A stretch of DNA of 62,848 bases from Streptococcaceae bacterium (GCA_031270325.1 JAISXW010000010.1:1-62848); one strand, 5' to 3'; counted from the stretch's first letter, positions 34,074-44,845 are shown. Numbers and translations: made by a program. The notes: generated by a model from the letters alone, not told the origin.

Positions 34074-35261
34074 CTATGCTTTTAATTTTTCAACATCACG
34101 TGCGATCACAAGTTCTTCGTCCGTTGGAATCACTAGCACTTTTACCTTGGCATCAGGTGTCGAGATGATGCCGTCTGCACCAACAACATTCTTACTATCA
34201 TCAATATCCAAACCAAACCAAGATAAGCCATCAATAATCGCTTGTCTGACAGGTCCTGAATTTTCGCCAATTCCTGCAGTGAAAATTAACGCATCTGCAC
34301 CATTCAAAACCGCTAGATATTGGCCGATATATTTTTGAATCCGATTGACAAACATATCAAAAGCCAAAGTTGCTTTTTCATCGCCTGCTTCACGAGCTGC
34401 AATAATATCCCGCATGTCTGACGAAATATCTGATATGCCTGCCAGACCAGATTTTTTATTGAAAATATCAATGACTTCTGCGACATCAGAAATGCCTGTC
34501 TTAGCCATGAGATAAGGAATGATTGACGCATCTAATTCTCCCGTGCGTGTCCCCATCATCACACCTGCCAATGGCGTGAAGCCCATTGAAGTATCCACTG
34601 ATTTTCCACCATCAATAGCCGTCAAACTGCCCCCATTCCCGATATGAGCTGTAATCAGTTTCAAGTCTTCAGGTGCTTTCCCTAGATAATCGGCTGCCTT
34701 TTGCGACACATACATATGACTGGTGCCGTGTGCCCCATATTTGCGCACAGCATACTGATCATAGTAGGCATTTGGCACAGGATAACGAAAAGCAACTGGC
34801 GGCATAGTCGAATGAAAGGCGGTATCAAAAACTGCAACGTGTGTCGCATGAGGTAATAAGGCACGAAAGGCATGAATCCCAGCTGCATTGGCTGGATTAT
34901 GCAGGGGCGCCAAGTCACTCAGATCTTCGATTTGTTTAGCGATTTCATCCGTAATCAAAACTGAGCCATTGAACAATTCGCCGCCAGCCACAACACGATG
35001 ACCCGTACCAGTAATTTCAGAAAACTCTTTGATAATCTGTAAATCTTCCAAATCATTCATCAGAATCGAAACCGCTTCTGTATGATTATGAATATCTTTA
35101 TGGCTGACATGTTTATCCCCTTCAAAACTGACGGTCGAAACTGAGTCTGGCAACCCAATCCGTTCAATCAAGCCTTTAGCGACAACGATTTCTTCTGGCA
35201 TTTGATAAAGCTGCCATTTTAGACTTGAACTACCAGCATTAATTGCGATTGTTTTTGACAT
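34074..35261 (-). CDS. ackA: acetate kinase
   Basis: 395 residues. It makes ATP from acetyl phosphate, a main energy step of fermentation. [24 protein letters not shown] (catalytic Asp), [12 protein letters not shown] and [13 protein letters not shown] are present. GGAG precedes the ATG. It lies 162 bases downstream of a YtxK-like methyltransferase, the same neighbour order as in other Firmicutes. A cre-like site upstream suggests control by CcpA. Confidence 0.97.
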   Translation of the reverse strand: MSKTIAINAGSSSLKWQLYQMPEEIVVAKGLIERIGLPDSVSTVSFEGDKHVSHKDIHNHTEAVSILMNDLEDLQIIKEFSEITGTGHRVVAGGELFNGSVLITDEIAKQIEDLSDLAPLHNPANAAGIHAFRALLPHATHVAVFDTAFHSTMPPVAFRYPVPNAYYDQYAVRKYGAHGTSHMYVSQKAADYLGKAPEDLKLITAHIGNGGSLTAIDGGKSVDTSMGFTPLAGVMMGTRTGELDASIIPYLMAKTGISDVAEVIDIFNKKSGLAGISDISSDMRDIIAAREAGDEKATLAFDMFVNRIQKYIGQYLAVLNGADALIFTAGIGENSGPVRQAIIDGLSWFGLDIDDSKNVVGADGIISTPDAKVKVLVIPTDEELVIARDVEKLKA

Positions 35262-35402
35262 GTTTTACTCTCCTGTAATAGATGTGTAGGCGACTGCTTA
35301 GGGGTGTAGAAAATTAGGAATGATGCCATACGTCACTATCCTTTTTCCCACCCCCTAGAAGTCGAAACTCCGTTGTAATCAGATGCCTTGCTATATCGGC
35401 AC

Positions 35403-35417
35403 TTGCAACCGTTTGCC
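35403..35417. promoter_or_regulatory. cre-like site upstream of ackA
   Basis: TTGCAACCGTTTGCC matches the cre pattern with one mismatch at its end. It is about 145 bases from the ackA start, upstream of where a promoter would be, a position known for activation by CcpA. Confidence 0.5.
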
Positions 35418-35423
35418 TTTAAA

Positions 35424-36368
35424 TTATATCATATTCTGACGAAATTGCGTCATGAACCTTTGAACGATTTCTGGCTGGGTCAAGCTTGTCAAAGGAAAAA
35501 CAAAAGGTGCTTGACCTTGTGCTGCTTTCTGTAAGACAAAAATTGCCTTTTGCCCTTGCTTAGCAAAAACAGCCTCTGGCAAAGTGATAACCGCTGCAAT
35601 CCGAGCGTAATCTTTTAACCATTTTTTAAGTAAATCAGCTTGTCCACTAGAAAGCAAATCACTCGGTGCAATGAAAATCGCATAGCTGTTTGCCTTGAGA
35701 TACTTAAAGCCTTGTGCCATCAGTAAATGGTGGGCATAGGTCGGCGATGTTGAACTAGCCACGATCGACCGCTGGGCAATCGCATCATCAGGATAATAAC
35801 CGACCGGCAACTCCGATACTAATAAGGCAACAGGCTCAATGTGTTGCGGCCGAACGGCATCCAGTTGCAAGAACTGTGCTTTTGTTTGGATGACATCAGC
35901 TATACTCGCAGATAAATCAATCAGCAAATCATCGACTTCAAAACCGGTATAAGTGATCGTCTTATCCGGAATCCCTGTCAGAATCGTCTCCGCTAAATTC
36001 CCCGTACCAGACCCCAACTCCAAAATAGATAGCTCTCTAGCTGGATATAACGTCTCAATCATGAAATTCACGATATAACCAATCGCATCAGGTGTCAATT
36101 GATGATTGGCTTGTAACCCCATCTCCTTAGCCCCTTTAATCAAGGCAAACTGATAGACTTTTTGCCACTCTTGCTTGGTCAAGTCAAGATGGCGCAACTT
36201 ATCATTGTTGAGCTGCAGCTCTTCTGACACTGCCTGCCCCGTCTGTCCCAAATAAGCCACATTTTGCTCAATCAAGGCCTCATAAAAATGCGTTGACAAA
36301 AGTGTTTCAAACTGCTGCACATTGGCAACTAACAAGCCAAAGGCTGTTTCAATTTTTTCCATTTTCAT
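35424..36368 (-). CDS. YtxK-like class I SAM-dependent methyltransferase
   Basis: 314 residues. SAM-binding motif I is ILELGSGTGNLAETIL near residue 115; a degenerate NPPY-like motif is SELPVGYYP near 186. N-6 DNA-methylase-like family members next to ackA have no proven substrate. The ATG at 36368 lies seven bases after an extended -10 (TGGTATAAT), so a leaderless message is likely. A second ATG two codons on (36362) has GAGG at a normal distance and is the alternative start. Confidence 0.78.
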   Translation of the reverse strand: MKMEKIETAFGLLVANVQQFETLLSTHFYEALIEQNVAYLGQTGQAVSEELQLNNDKLRHLDLTKQEWQKVYQFALIKGAKEMGLQANHQLTPDAIGYIVNFMIETLYPARELSILELGSGTGNLAETILTGIPDKTITYTGFEVDDLLIDLSASIADVIQTKAQFLQLDAVRPQHIEPVALLVSELPVGYYPDDAIAQRSIVASSTSPTYAHHLLMAQGFKYLKANSYAIFIAPSDLLSSGQADLLKKWLKDYARIAAVITLPEAVFAKQGQKAIFVLQKAAQGQAPFVFPLTSLTQPEIVQRFMTQFRQNMI

Positions 36369-36375
36369 ACCTCGT

Positions 36376-36384
36376 ATTATACCA
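36376..36384 (-). promoter_or_regulatory. extended -10 promoter of the YtxK-like gene
   Basis: TGGTATAAT on the minus strand, seven bases before the first ATG. Confidence 0.6.
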
Positions 36385-36501
36385 CAACACTTTTTATTAG
36401 TTTGAATAGACTAGCCACCATCAATTTCCCCTTTAAGTTAGGGTTAAGCTAGTTAGCGTATAATCAATTTATTCCTAAAATATTTTTCATAAAAACTCCC
36501 T

Positions 36502-36541
36502 AAAAACGCTGGTAGGCTTTTGTAGCCCATCAGCGTTTTTT
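36502..36541 (-). terminator. terminator after the GNAT gene
   Basis: Leftward AAAAAACGCTG, GC-containing loop, CAGCGTTTTTAG. Confidence 0.85.
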
Positions 36542-36553
36542 GTCTTTTTTATG

Positions 36554-37042
36554 TTAAGCTAGATTGTCCCAAACCATATCATACCAAACCGCACCGCCAT
36601 GGGTGGATTGCGATTGTCCTTCATTGATAAAGCCGTTTTTTTCATAATAAGCAATCAGATAGTCGTGGCAGGTGAGGTTAATTCCCTCACGTTTTTGCTG
36701 ACGAGCTAACTCTTTTAGCGCCGCAATCAACCGTGTCCCAACCAGTTGCCCTTTGAATCGTTCAGCGACGGATAAGCTCGTAACCGCAATATAGCCACCT
36801 GTTTGGGCATTCTCGACCACTGTCTCAAACAAATCATCTGTCAGATGACGGGTAGCGACTGCCGGTCCCTCAATATAGCCGGCAACCTGACCGTCAATTT
36901 CCGCTACTAAAAAAGTATCTGGAATCTTTGAAATCCTGTCTTTCATTCCCTCATACGTCGCAGCCTCCGCCGCTGAAAAATTATTAACTTCTATCTGGTA
37001 AATAGCTGCTAGATCAGCTACTGTCACATGTCTTATATTCAT
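36554..37042 (-). CDS. GNAT family N-acetyltransferase
   Basis: 162 residues from the ATG at 37042, which has GGGGG five bases upstream; the longer frame starts inside non-coding sequence. MNIRHVTVADLAAIYQIEVN opens the fold. SLSVAERFKGQLVGTRLIAAL is the acetyl-CoA-binding motif A. YYEKNGFINEGQ is motif B. Substrate unknown; the proportions resemble arylalkylamine acetyltransferase-like GNATs. Single gene. Confidence 0.85.
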   Translation of the reverse strand: MNIRHVTVADLAAIYQIEVNNFSAAEAATYEGMKDRISKIPDTFLVAEIDGQVAGYIEGPAVATRHLTDDLFETVVENAQTGGYIAVTSLSVAERFKGQLVGTRLIAALKELARQQKREGINLTCHDYLIAYYEKNGFINEGQSQSTHGGAVWYDMVWDNLA

Positions 37043-37150
37043 TGTTTCCCCCTTCAAATCAAAAAACTTCGACCTTTTCGGATTGTAGACAAAATCAGAT
37101 CCATAGGTTGACATCAGGCGTCCAGTACTGGACTTTCCATGTACACTCAA

Positions 37151-37341
37151 CCACTTAAGAAATACAAATGACCACTTAAAGAGTCCGATATGACTCGCTC
37201 AATCCCAAAAAGAACTTCCAAAGCCCCTGTCAAATCGGTAAGATAAAACCAGAATCATCCTGAACTGATGTTTGCGATTTAAGTCGTTTACTGAAACTAA
37301 CTTTATCTTCCGTCTGAACACCCCTTGGGGCTTTTTTAACA
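37151..37341. other. intergenic stretch before murC end
   Basis: No gene is supported. A CCCC/GGGG hairpin followed by TTTTTT (37320-37340) points rightward, away from murC, so it would terminate plus-strand transcription, but no plus-strand gene precedes it. Confidence 0.4.
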
Positions 37342-38676
37342 TTACTGCACATTATTGGTCAATTGAGCCAAGAGCGTTTCAAAAGCATATTCATATTTTT
37401 GAATATCGCCAGCACCCATGAACACATAGACCGCATTATCATGATCCAGCAGTGGCGACACATTGTCGACTGAGATGACCTTAGCAGGCTTGTTGATTTT
37501 GGCCGCCAAGTCTTCAACCTTGACATCGCCATGATCGACTTCACGAGCTGAGCCATAAATTTGTGCTAAATAAACCGCATCCGCCTGATTAAGACTCGTT
37601 GCAAATTCATCAATCAAGGCAATCGTCCGTGTAAAAGTATGCGGTTGAAAAACGGCAACGATTTCTTTATCTGGATACTTTTGACGCGCCGCATCGACTG
37701 TCGCTTCGATCTCCGTCGGATGGTGGGCAAAATCATCAATAATCACTTGATCGCCGATTAGTTTTTCAGTAAAGCGCCGTTTGACCCCACCAAATGTCGC
37801 CATATATTTGGCAACTTCTTGGCTCTCTAAGCCACCTTGATGCGTCACCGCAACAACGGCTAACGCGTTCAACACATTGTGTTTGCCATAAGTCGGCACA
37901 ACAAAGTCGCCAATCTTTTGATCATGGAAATAAGCCGTGAATTTCGAGCCCGTCGTCGTCCGAGTGACATCCTTGGCAATGTAATCATCCACATCAGAAA
38001 AACCATAGCGATAGATTGGTGCAGCTGCAGTCAAGCGTTGCAAATACTTATCTTCGCCATAAACAAACACCCCCTTCGTCACCTGATTAGCATAAGTCTG
38101 AAAGGCATCAAAGACATCATCAATCCCTGTAAAATAATCTGGATGATCAAAATCAATGTTGGTAATAATCGTATATTCTGGATGATACGGAAGGAAGTGA
38201 CGTTCGTATTCGTCAGATTCAAAGACGAAAAATTTAGAATCCGCTGAACCCCGACCCGTCCCATCGCCAATCAGATAAGAGGTATCCGTCACATGCCGCA
38301 TAACATGTGCTAAAAGTCCTGTCGTTGAGGTCTTACCATGAGCACCTGCGACACCAATGGCCGTAAAGCGTGTCATCAACTGTCCCAGAAACTCGTGATA
38401 CCGAACATAGTGATAGCCATTTTTATCTGCATAGGCTACCTCGACATTATTGTCTTCTCGAAAAGCGTTCCCAGCGATAAGCTCGACATCTGGTGTGATG
38501 TTTTTTGGATCAAAAGGCAACAAAGGAATGCCAGCAAGTTCTAGCCCACGCTGCGTAAAGTAGTACTCTGTCGAATCAGACCCCTGTACTTGATGCCCCA
38601 TTTGATGTAGCATGAGTGCCAACGCTGACATTCCTGCGCCTTTTATTCCGATAAAATGGTAAGTTTTTTGTGACAT
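37342..38676 (-). CDS. murC: UDP-N-acetylmuramate-L-alanine ligase
   Basis: 444 residues. It adds the first amino acid to the peptidoglycan stem peptide. [18 protein letters not shown] is the N-terminal nucleotide fold, [15 protein letters not shown] near residue 110 the P-loop, and [10 protein letters not shown] the central motif. AGACAGG precedes the ATG. The unknown charged protein gene lies upstream on the same strand after 235 bases. Confidence 0.97.
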   Translation of the reverse strand: MSQKTYHFIGIKGAGMSALALMLHQMGHQVQGSDSTEYYFTQRGLELAGIPLLPFDPKNITPDVELIAGNAFREDNNVEVAYADKNGYHYVRYHEFLGQLMTRFTAIGVAGAHGKTSTTGLLAHVMRHVTDTSYLIGDGTGRGSADSKFFVFESDEYERHFLPYHPEYTIITNIDFDHPDYFTGIDDVFDAFQTYANQVTKGVFVYGEDKYLQRLTAAAPIYRYGFSDVDDYIAKDVTRTTTGSKFTAYFHDQKIGDFVVPTYGKHNVLNALAVVAVTHQGGLESQEVAKYMATFGGVKRRFTEKLIGDQVIIDDFAHHPTEIEATVDAARQKYPDKEIVAVFQPHTFTRTIALIDEFATSLNQADAVYLAQIYGSAREVDHGDVKVEDLAAKINKPAKVISVDNVSPLLDHDNAVYVFMGAGDIQKYEYAFETLLAQLTNNVQ

Positions 38677-38911
38677 AAACCTGTCTTTTAAGGTTTCTTA
38701 GGATTGATTAGAAATAGGAAGTCTCACTTGCTAGGCACAGTGGATATTTCCGCTTTCTTTGCTCCAAAAACCTTCTTCCTTCCTAAATGTTTAATCCGAT
38801 TTTGCTGCATGAATCAAAAGAACTGAATTTGTTCCTCATCAATGTTCAACAATGTTCAACAAAAGGATTTCCGACTGATTAACGCCGAAAATCTTACTTG
38901 TGTCCTAAAGG

Positions 38912-39523
38912 CTAAGCTTCAATATCCACTTGATCCCGATATTGATGTTTGCTTGCAAAATAATCTTTATGAGGGCCATCAAATAATGACTGCTGACCAG
39001 CACGCGCTGCTACCTTGTCAAAGCTAGATACCGATTTACCTAAGGCATGCTGTGAATCCTTGACTTTTTTATTGACCAAACCTTTAATTCCTAGCTCGTC
39101 TGAAGAAAGACGATCCAAAGGATTTTCATAGGGTTTAAGCTTCTTAGGCGGTGCGGCATTTTCACGCGCACGTTTTTTAGATTCTTCAACCACTGATGAT
39201 TTTTTCTTGATCGGTTCAACAACAGCTGCATTATGGCTTTTGCCCAGTGGACGCTTGCCAGCCATCGTCGGTGTTTGACGACGCGTCTCAAATGTGTCAT
39301 TTTGAGCGGCACCGCTTGCCACAGCAACCTGTTCCGCCGTCTCTGGCGATATAGCGCCACTTGTCCTCTGATGAGACTGGCTCTCAAATTGTTCCGTCCG
39401 CGCATCAGGATTTCTGGTCAAAAGTTGCTGATTGGTCATAATCACACGATGATCAGGCGTTAAGGTCGCACCATCAGGAATAACTGGAAAGGTGACTCTG
39501 TTTTTAAAATAAGAATTTTCCAT
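38912..39523 (-). CDS. charged protein of unknown function upstream of murC
   Basis: 203 residues from the ATG at 39523, which has AAGG seven bases before it; a GTG six codons earlier has none. The protein starts MENSYFKNRVTFPVIPDGAT. A long low-complexity middle rich in Lys, Glu, Ala and Gln (about 60-150) carries KKKSSVVEESKKRAREN. There are no membrane segments or enzyme motifs. Mostly disordered by eye. I do not recognise the family. The short distance to murC on the same strand suggests a lineage-specific neighbour. Confidence 0.65.
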   Translation of the reverse strand: MENSYFKNRVTFPVIPDGATLTPDHRVIMTNQQLLTRNPDARTEQFESQSHQRTSGAISPETAEQVAVASGAAQNDTFETRRQTPTMAGKRPLGKSHNAAVVEPIKKKSSVVEESKKRARENAAPPKKLKPYENPLDRLSSDELGIKGLVNKKVKDSQHALGKSVSSFDKVAARAGQQSLFDGPHKDYFASKHQYRDQVDIEA

Positions 39524-39541
39524 ACTAGGCCTTGCTTTCAC

Positions 39542-39984
39542 TTTTTTAGATAATTGTAGAAAAAATTTTCAAATGAATTGGTAACCCATCGCTTCGACAC
39601 GATTACCCTAGAGCACCGCTAATCATTTATCCCATGAAAGCACATGGGTTTCGTCACTTGATTCGTCAGACGAAAAATCTGACTCACAAAGCGAAAATCC
39701 AGTTAATTAGAGGTGTCCTTTACATTGTATCAAAAAATCCACAAATAGTCTCGACCAAGAACCACTCTCACGACAAAGGCATGAAGGTTATTTTACTCCT
39801 TAGATTTTCTCTTAAATCCTTTTTCATGAAATTTCCCTATTCTTTTCCCCTGAAAAACGATTTAAATCGACCTCTCACGCTCATAATTTTTTTATGCGTT
39901 TGTCGTGACCACTCTACACAACAAAGGCATGAAGCAATCGCATAAGCATGATCGCAATAACTCCTTAATATCTAGCCAAACACT
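39542..39984. other. intergenic region without supported genes
   Basis: One frame of about 100 codons on the plus strand (39634-39945) has no ribosome site and basic, irregular composition, and is not called. Fragments resembling the dispersed repeat begin near 39895 (TATGCGTTTGTCGTG). Confidence 0.4.
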
Positions 39985-40130
39985 AGCGTGATAGCGGAGG
40001 TGCCGTTCCGATGGTTGTCTAGGTTTTAAGGCTATTGCTATCGTCGATTATTTCATGCGCTTGTCTTGCCTGATAACAGCTCGCTATCGTGCTCGTGTAC
40101 CGCTTTAGCGTTCGTTTGCAAGTCAGCCCT
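39985..40130 (+). repeat. dispersed palindromic repeat, partial copy E
   Basis: GCGGAGGTGCCGTTCC and TTTCATGCGCTTGTCTTGCC correspond to the outer end of the other copies (compare CGGTACTTCCGC and TTCATGCGTTTGTC at 1490-1523). Confidence 0.45.
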
Positions 40131-40245
40131 GACCTGATAGGCTCATTTCGGACTTGAGTTGGTCGATTGCACTTAAAAACTATCGGAGGTTGTCAGAAAC
40201 CCATTACCTGCAGCCTTTTAACGTTCAAGCATCGGAGCAAAGTGC

Positions 40246-40500
40246 CCCGATGGTCGGTATAAAAGACCCGACATCAGATATCAATAACCCGATCGTCGGT
40301 ATAAAAGACCTGACATCAGATCTCAATAACCCGATCGTCGGTATAAAAAACCTGACATCAGATATCAATAACCCGATCGTCGATATAAAAGACCTGACAT
40401 CAGATATCAATAACCCGATCGTCGATATCAATAACCCGACACCAGATATCAAAGACTTGATCGTCGGTATAAAAGATCCGACATCGGCGTTAAAAGATTG
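40246..40500. repeat. 21/42-bp tandem repeat array
   Basis: Alternating 21-bp units GGTATAAAAGACCTGACATC(A) and GATATCAATAACCCGATCGT(C), with double units starting at 40291, 40333, 40375 and 40417 (exactly 42 apart). Both strands are open through it. The plus frame reads heptads like GIKDLTS/DINNPIV, the minus frame STIGLLI/SDVRSFI. No promoter or ribosome site fits either frame, so coding is unproven. Confidence 0.85.
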
Positions 40501-40616
40501 AACTTTAGAAATAAAAGACTCGCTGTTTGGGCAAAACTTCTCACATGCTCGATAATGTGCTCGATCCTCGACCATGACTCAGCCGTCGCAAGTGATCGAA
40601 GCGGTCGTGGACATGA

Positions 40617-40648
40617 CAAAAGACTGCCCTCATGGCGAGGGCAGTTTA
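40617..40648 (-). terminator. terminator-like hairpin
   Basis: Leftward ACTGCCCTC, GCCAT loop, GAGGGCAGT followed by CTTTTG. Downstream of rny, after its own terminator. Confidence 0.7.
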
Positions 40649-40763
40649 GTTAATTAGTTAAGTTTGACGTGACCGATGAAAAAATCCTGACTGCGTAGTT
40701 TCATGGGAAATGGCAATAAAGAAGTTTCAAACTTATCTCTCCTATTCCCAAAAGGAAAACTAA

Positions 40764-40806
40764 AAAAGCAACCGACGGTCATTCCTGACAAGTCGTTTGC
40801 TTTTTT
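40764..40806 (-). terminator. rny terminator
   Basis: Leftward AAAAAAGCAAACGAC and GTCGGTTGCTTTTTT with one internal mismatch. Confidence 0.85.
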
Positions 40807-40817
40807 GTTGCACAGTT

Positions 40818-42419
40818 TTATTTGGCGTAGTCAACCGCCCGTGTTTCACGGATAACAGTTACCTTAATATTGCCTGGGTAATCCATGTCCCGCTCGATTT
40901 TCTCTTTGATGTCGTGAGCCAATACCGTCATCTTATCATCCGATAATTGGGCCGGATTGACCATGACACGAATTTCACGACCCGCTTGTAAGGCAAAGGA
41001 AGTCTCAACACCGGCAAAGCCATTTGAAATCTCTTCCAGACCTTGCAATCGCTTGATATAATTCTCGATTGATTCGCGACGCGCCCCTGGTCGTGCTGCA
41101 GATAAGGCATCCGCTGCTGCGACCAAGACCGAAATATTATTGGTCGGCTCGGTGTCACCGTGGTGACTGGCAATCGCATTGATTACGACTGGATGTTCTT
41201 TGTATTTCTTAGCCAACTCAGTCCCAATCTCAACGTGGCTACCTTCGATTTCATGGTCAAGCGCCTTGCCAATATCATGTAGGAAACCGGCACGCTTGGC
41301 CAGAGATACATTTTCACCCATCTCACCGGCAAGATTACCCGCAAGATTTGCCACCTCGATCGAGTGGTTGAGAACATTTTGTCCATAAGAGGTTCTAAAA
41401 TGTAGCCGACCCATGATTTTCATGAGGTCTGGATGTAGGGTGTGCGCCCCCACTTCAAATGCGGCTTGTTCACCATACTCCCGAATTTTGCGATCCAAAT
41501 CTTTCCGATTTTTTTCGACCAGTTCTTCAATCCGAGCTGGATGAATCCGACCATCTTGAACCAACTGTTCCAAAGTCAACCGTGCAATTTCACGGCGAAT
41601 CGGATCAAATCCTGATAAAATCACAGCTTCTGGTGTATCGTCAATAATGACATCAATCCCTGTCAAGGCTTCAAAAGTCCGGATATTGCGACCTTCACGA
41701 CCAATGATCCGCCCCTTCATCCCGTCATCAGGTAAAGTCACCACACTGACGGTTTGCTCACTGACAAAGTCGCCTGATACCCGTTGCATCGCCAAAGTAA
41801 TGATACTTTTCGCTTTTTTGTCTGCTTCTGCTGTCGCTTTTTCTTCGCTCGACCGAATCAATTGTGCCATTTCTTTTGACAACGATGCTTTGGTTTGAGT
41901 CAGCACGATTTCTTTTGCTTCATCATGGCTAAGACTAGCAATCCTTGCCAATTCAGCTACTTTTTTTGCTTCAATTTGCGACAACTCATCTTCGCGCTTG
42001 TTGAGCGTGTTAGTTTTGTTTGATAGATTTTCTTCTTTGGAATCTAGAGATTGTTCTTTGCGTGTCAACGTATCATCCTTACGATCAAGGATTTCTTCAC
42101 GTTGTTTTAAACGCTTCTCAGTTTCTTTTAACTCAGTTCGAGTTTCTGCAAATTCATTTTCTATCGACTCACGACGTTTTTGACCCTCTTCTTTCAACTC
42201 CAAAATCTTTTCTTTTTTAAGATTTTCAGCTTCTTTTTTCAGGTTCTCAGCCTCGGCCTTCGCCTGTCTTGTGAGTTCATTCGCTTTGTTTTCGGCATGT
42301 TCAATCAAACTCTGACTATCTGCCTGAGCACTTTTTAATTGTGCATTGCGGAATACAAAACCAATTCCTAATCCAATCAACAAGGCAATGATGATGCCAG
42401 CAATCACTGCTACAATCAT
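40818..42419 (-). CDS. rny: ribonuclease Y
   Basis: 533 residues. The membrane-anchored endonuclease starts bulk mRNA decay. The N-terminal helix is [20 protein letters not shown] (residues 2-21). A long coiled coil (about 30-190) is followed by a KH domain ([20 protein letters not shown]) and an HD domain with [22 protein letters not shown] precedes the ATG. Single gene. Confidence 0.97.
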   Translation of the reverse strand: MIVAVIAGIIIALLIGLGIGFVFRNAQLKSAQADSQSLIEHAENKANELTRQAKAEAENLKKEAENLKKEKILELKEEGQKRRESIENEFAETRTELKETEKRLKQREEILDRKDDTLTRKEQSLDSKEENLSNKTNTLNKREDELSQIEAKKVAELARIASLSHDEAKEIVLTQTKASLSKEMAQLIRSSEEKATAEADKKAKSIITLAMQRVSGDFVSEQTVSVVTLPDDGMKGRIIGREGRNIRTFEALTGIDVIIDDTPEAVILSGFDPIRREIARLTLEQLVQDGRIHPARIEELVEKNRKDLDRKIREYGEQAAFEVGAHTLHPDLMKIMGRLHFRTSYGQNVLNHSIEVANLAGNLAGEMGENVSLAKRAGFLHDIGKALDHEIEGSHVEIGTELAKKYKEHPVVINAIASHHGDTEPTNNISVLVAAADALSAARPGARRESIENYIKRLQGLEEISNGFAGVETSFALQAGREIRVMVNPAQLSDDKMTVLAHDIKEKIERDMDYPGNIKVTVIRETRAVDYAK

Positions 42420-42532
42420 TATTTCCCTCGTTTTTCTAATGTTAGGTCGTTTTAAAAAGACCTAAAAAAAATTCGTAGGCTTAAGTCTAGGCTTAACACA
42501 TACGAATTTATTATAACACATAATGACGTTTT

Positions 42533-43720
42533 TCACAAAAGCCGACGCAAGACATCCACCTTATCCAATTTCTCCCACGGTAAAGCCACATCTACTCGAC
42601 CAAAATGACCATAAGCTGCTGTTTGACGATAAATCGGCCGTTTGAGATCTAGCATCTTGATAATACCTGCTGGACGTAAATCGAAATGTTCACGAATCGC
42701 TGCAATCAAGCGTTCTGATGAAATCTTCCCTGTCCCAAAAGTCTCGACATGAATTGAAATCGGGTGTGCCACACCAATCGCATAGCTCAGCTGGATTTCC
42801 ACTTTATCTGCAAGACCTGCAGCCACAATATTTTTAGCGATATAACGTGCCGCATACGATGCTGACCGGTCAACTTTGGTCGCATCTTTACCAGAAAAGG
42901 CCCCACCACCATGATGGGCATAGCCGCCATAGGTGTCAACAATGATTTTACGACCCGTTAAGCCCGAGTCCCCTTGCGGTCCACCAATCACAAAACGCCC
43001 TGTTGGATTGATAAAATATTTCGTCTTGTCATCTATTAGCGCTGCTGGAATCACTGCCTTGACGACTTTTTCAATGACATCTGCTTGAATCTGATCGTTG
43101 GTCACCTCTGGTCCATGTTGGGTCGAGATGACAATCGTGTCAACGCGTTTAGCCACATCGTTTTCATCATATTCGATTGTGACTTGACTCTTGGCGTCTG
43201 GACGGAGATAAGCAATCTCGCCTGATTTACGCAAATCAGCTAATTTTTTGACCAATTGATGAGATAAAGCAATTGCTAACGGCATAAATTCTGGCGTTTC
43301 TTTGCTGGCAAAGCCAAACATAATCCCTTGATCCCCCGCACCAATCAAGTCAAACTCATCTTGTTGCGTGGCTTCTCTGACTTCAATCGACTCATTCACA
43401 CCCTGTGCAATATCAGGAGACTGTTCAACAATTGACTGATGAATGCCGACAGTTTTATAATCAAAGCCAAAATTCGCATCTGTATAGCCAATTTCTTTGA
43501 TTGTCTGTCTCACAATGGCATCAATGTAGACATCAGCTGTTGTCGATATTTCGCCAAATATATGAACCGTTCCTGTATAAACAGCTGTTTCGGCTGCGAC
43601 ATGAGCCTCTGGATCTTGCGCTAAAATCGCATCCAGTATGGCATCTGAGATTTGATCTGCAATCTTATCCGGATGGCCTTCTGAGACGCTTTCGCTGGTG
43701 AATAATTTTTTTTCTGACAT
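42533..43720 (-). CDS. metK: S-adenosylmethionine synthetase
   Basis: 395 residues. It makes SAM from methionine and [33 protein letters not shown] and [16 protein letters not shown] are present. Translation is predicted to be controlled by the SMK riboswitch, whose fold hides the AGGGG ribosome site when SAM is bound. Single gene, divergent from birA. Confidence 0.97.
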   Translation of the reverse strand: MSEKKLFTSESVSEGHPDKIADQISDAILDAILAQDPEAHVAAETAVYTGTVHIFGEISTTADVYIDAIVRQTIKEIGYTDANFGFDYKTVGIHQSIVEQSPDIAQGVNESIEVREATQQDEFDLIGAGDQGIMFGFASKETPEFMPLAIALSHQLVKKLADLRKSGEIAYLRPDAKSQVTIEYDENDVAKRVDTIVISTQHGPEVTNDQIQADVIEKVVKAVIPAALIDDKTKYFINPTGRFVIGGPQGDSGLTGRKIIVDTYGGYAHHGGGAFSGKDATKVDRSASYAARYIAKNIVAAGLADKVEIQLSYAIGVAHPISIHVETFGTGKISSERLIAAIREHFDLRPAGIIKMLDLKRPIYRQTAAYGHFGRVDVALPWEKLDKVDVLRRLL

Positions 43721-43721
43721 A

Positions 43722-43804
43722 TTTTTCCCCTACTCTTCTATCATTTTCGGTTACAGGAAAAGGTTTTATGGAAAAGATAAAACCACCTTCGGAAAGTAAC
43801 AGTC
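43722..43804 (-). promoter_or_regulatory. SMK (SAM-III) riboswitch of metK
   Basis: Minus strand: GTTACTTTCCGAAGG, hairpin GGTTTTAT/ATAAAACC, then CCTGTAACCGAAAA, then AGTAGGGGAAAAAT before the ATG. GTAACCGAAA is the conserved SMK core. TTTCC can pair with the GGAAA that forms the ribosome site. SMK boxes precede metK in lactic acid bacteria. Confidence 0.85.
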
Positions 43805-43854
43805 TTATTTTATCATTTCATCCCTTACTTTGCCATATTTTATGACTAATTCCG

Positions 43855-43863
43855 TGATATAAT
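43855..43863 (+). promoter_or_regulatory. extended -10 promoter of birA, likely leaderless
   Basis: TGATATAAT ends seven bases before the birA ATG; no ribosome site exists. Confidence 0.65.
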
Positions 43864-43870
43864 TTAAACT

Positions 43871-44596
43871 ATGATCAAAAGAGAACAAATTCTAACCCAG
43901 AATCCGTGGTTGACTGATGTGTCAATCGTTGAGAGCAGTCAATCCACACAACTTGATGCGAAAGATGACCTCATGGATAAAAAATTATTCATTGCCGATA
44001 TGCAGACAGCTGCTCGTGGTCGTTTTGGTCGACATTATGTGGCCTCAAAAGGTGCGGGAATCTATATGTCCCTCGTACTCAAGGTAGCTGATGACATCAA
44101 AGACTATACGATCTTAACAGCGTCGGCGGTCGTCACAGCCATCGAAACTTTAACACCCAAAAAGCCACAAATCAAGTGGGTCAATGATATCTATCTCAAC
44201 CAAAAGAAGATTGGTGGCATTCTGGTTGAACATCTCCTATCCAGCCAGCATATCATTATCGGTGTCGGCATCAATTTCAGACAGTTTGATTGGCCAATCG
44301 AACTCAGAGACAAGGCGGGTGCGCTATTTGAAGCAGAGAACCCAACTATCACACGCGGTGCCTTAATCGCTGAGATCTGGAGACAATTCGAGCTACTGCG
44401 TTTAAGGCAACAGTTTTTTGAGATTTACAAAGCCCATTCTTTCATTTTAGGTCAAACTGTCGAATTTGAAGAACAGGGACGCACCATCATCGGCACTGCT
44501 GTCGATTTAACCGAAGACGGTCAGCTGATTGTTCACACAAATGGTCTCGTTAAAGTCTTGTCCTCGGGCGAAATTTCCCTAAAAAAATGGCTCTGA
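43871..44596 (+). CDS. birA: biotin-[acetyl-CoA-carboxylase] ligase without HTH domain
   Basis: 241 residues, against about 320 for the BirA with a repressor domain; the N-terminal winged helix is absent. Catalytic motif QTAARGRFGRHYVAS (biotinyl-AMP binding), KWVNDIYLNQKKIGGILVE and GVGINF follow, with an SH3-like end. It attaches biotin to carboxylases but cannot repress biotin genes. The message is probably leaderless. Divergent from metK. Confidence 0.92.
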   Translation: MIKREQILTQNPWLTDVSIVESSQSTQLDAKDDLMDKKLFIADMQTAARGRFGRHYVASKGAGIYMSLVLKVADDIKDYTILTASAVVTAIETLTPKKPQIKWVNDIYLNQKKIGGILVEHLLSSQHIIIGVGINFRQFDWPIELRDKAGALFEAENPTITRGALIAEIWRQFELLRLRQQFFEIYKAHSFILGQTVEFEEQGRTIIGTAVDLTEDGQLIVHTNGLVKVLSSGEISLKKWL

Positions 44597-44623
44597 ACCC
44601 AAGCGTTTCAGAACCTTTTTTTA
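44588..44623 (+). terminator. birA terminator
   Basis: GGCTCTGAA, loop, TTCAGAACC, then seven T, overlapping the stop codon. Confidence 0.88.
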
Positions 44624-44657
44624 TTGTTTACGGTCTAACTTTAGCATCAAGTCAGCC

Positions 44658-44837
44658 TTAATTCTTTTTATTGAGTCGAATCCAGCAGTCTGCTCGATAG
44701 GCAATCCGTAATTTCCGAATAAGCATGAAACCCCAAAATCCCGTCAAAAAAGGATGATTTGAAAATAAGGCATCTGAAAAAAACCAAGCATAAAGGACTG
44801 TTCCAATCATAAAGAAATAAAATTGTTGTTTAATCAT
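44658..44837 (-). CDS. DUF3272 family small membrane protein
   Basis: 59 residues from the ATG at 44837 (MIKQQFYFFMIGTVLYAWFF). Two hydrophobic helices are separated by SDALFSNHPF; the end is basic (IRKLRIAYRADCWIRLNKKN). It resembles the streptococcal DUF3272 family of unknown role. An extended -10 (TGTTACAAT) ends eight bases before the ATG and there is no ribosome site. A longer frame upstream is interrupted by that promoter and is not favoured. Confidence 0.65.
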   Translation of the reverse strand: MIKQQFYFFMIGTVLYAWFFSDALFSNHPFLTGFWGFMLIRKLRIAYRADCWIRLNKKN

Positions 44838-44845
44838 ATAGCTAC

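Noticed and set aside
37322..37341. Terminator of murC
   Set aside because: The T-run lies on the plus strand, so the hairpin cannot end leftward murC transcription.
39634..39945. 103-codon plus-strand frame
   Set aside because: No ribosome site, atypical composition, and overlaps repeat fragments.
40154..40575. Coding frames of about 115 codons on both strands of the 40-kb array
   Set aside because: Frames are open only because the repeat unit is a multiple of three without stops. No start signals; not called as genes.
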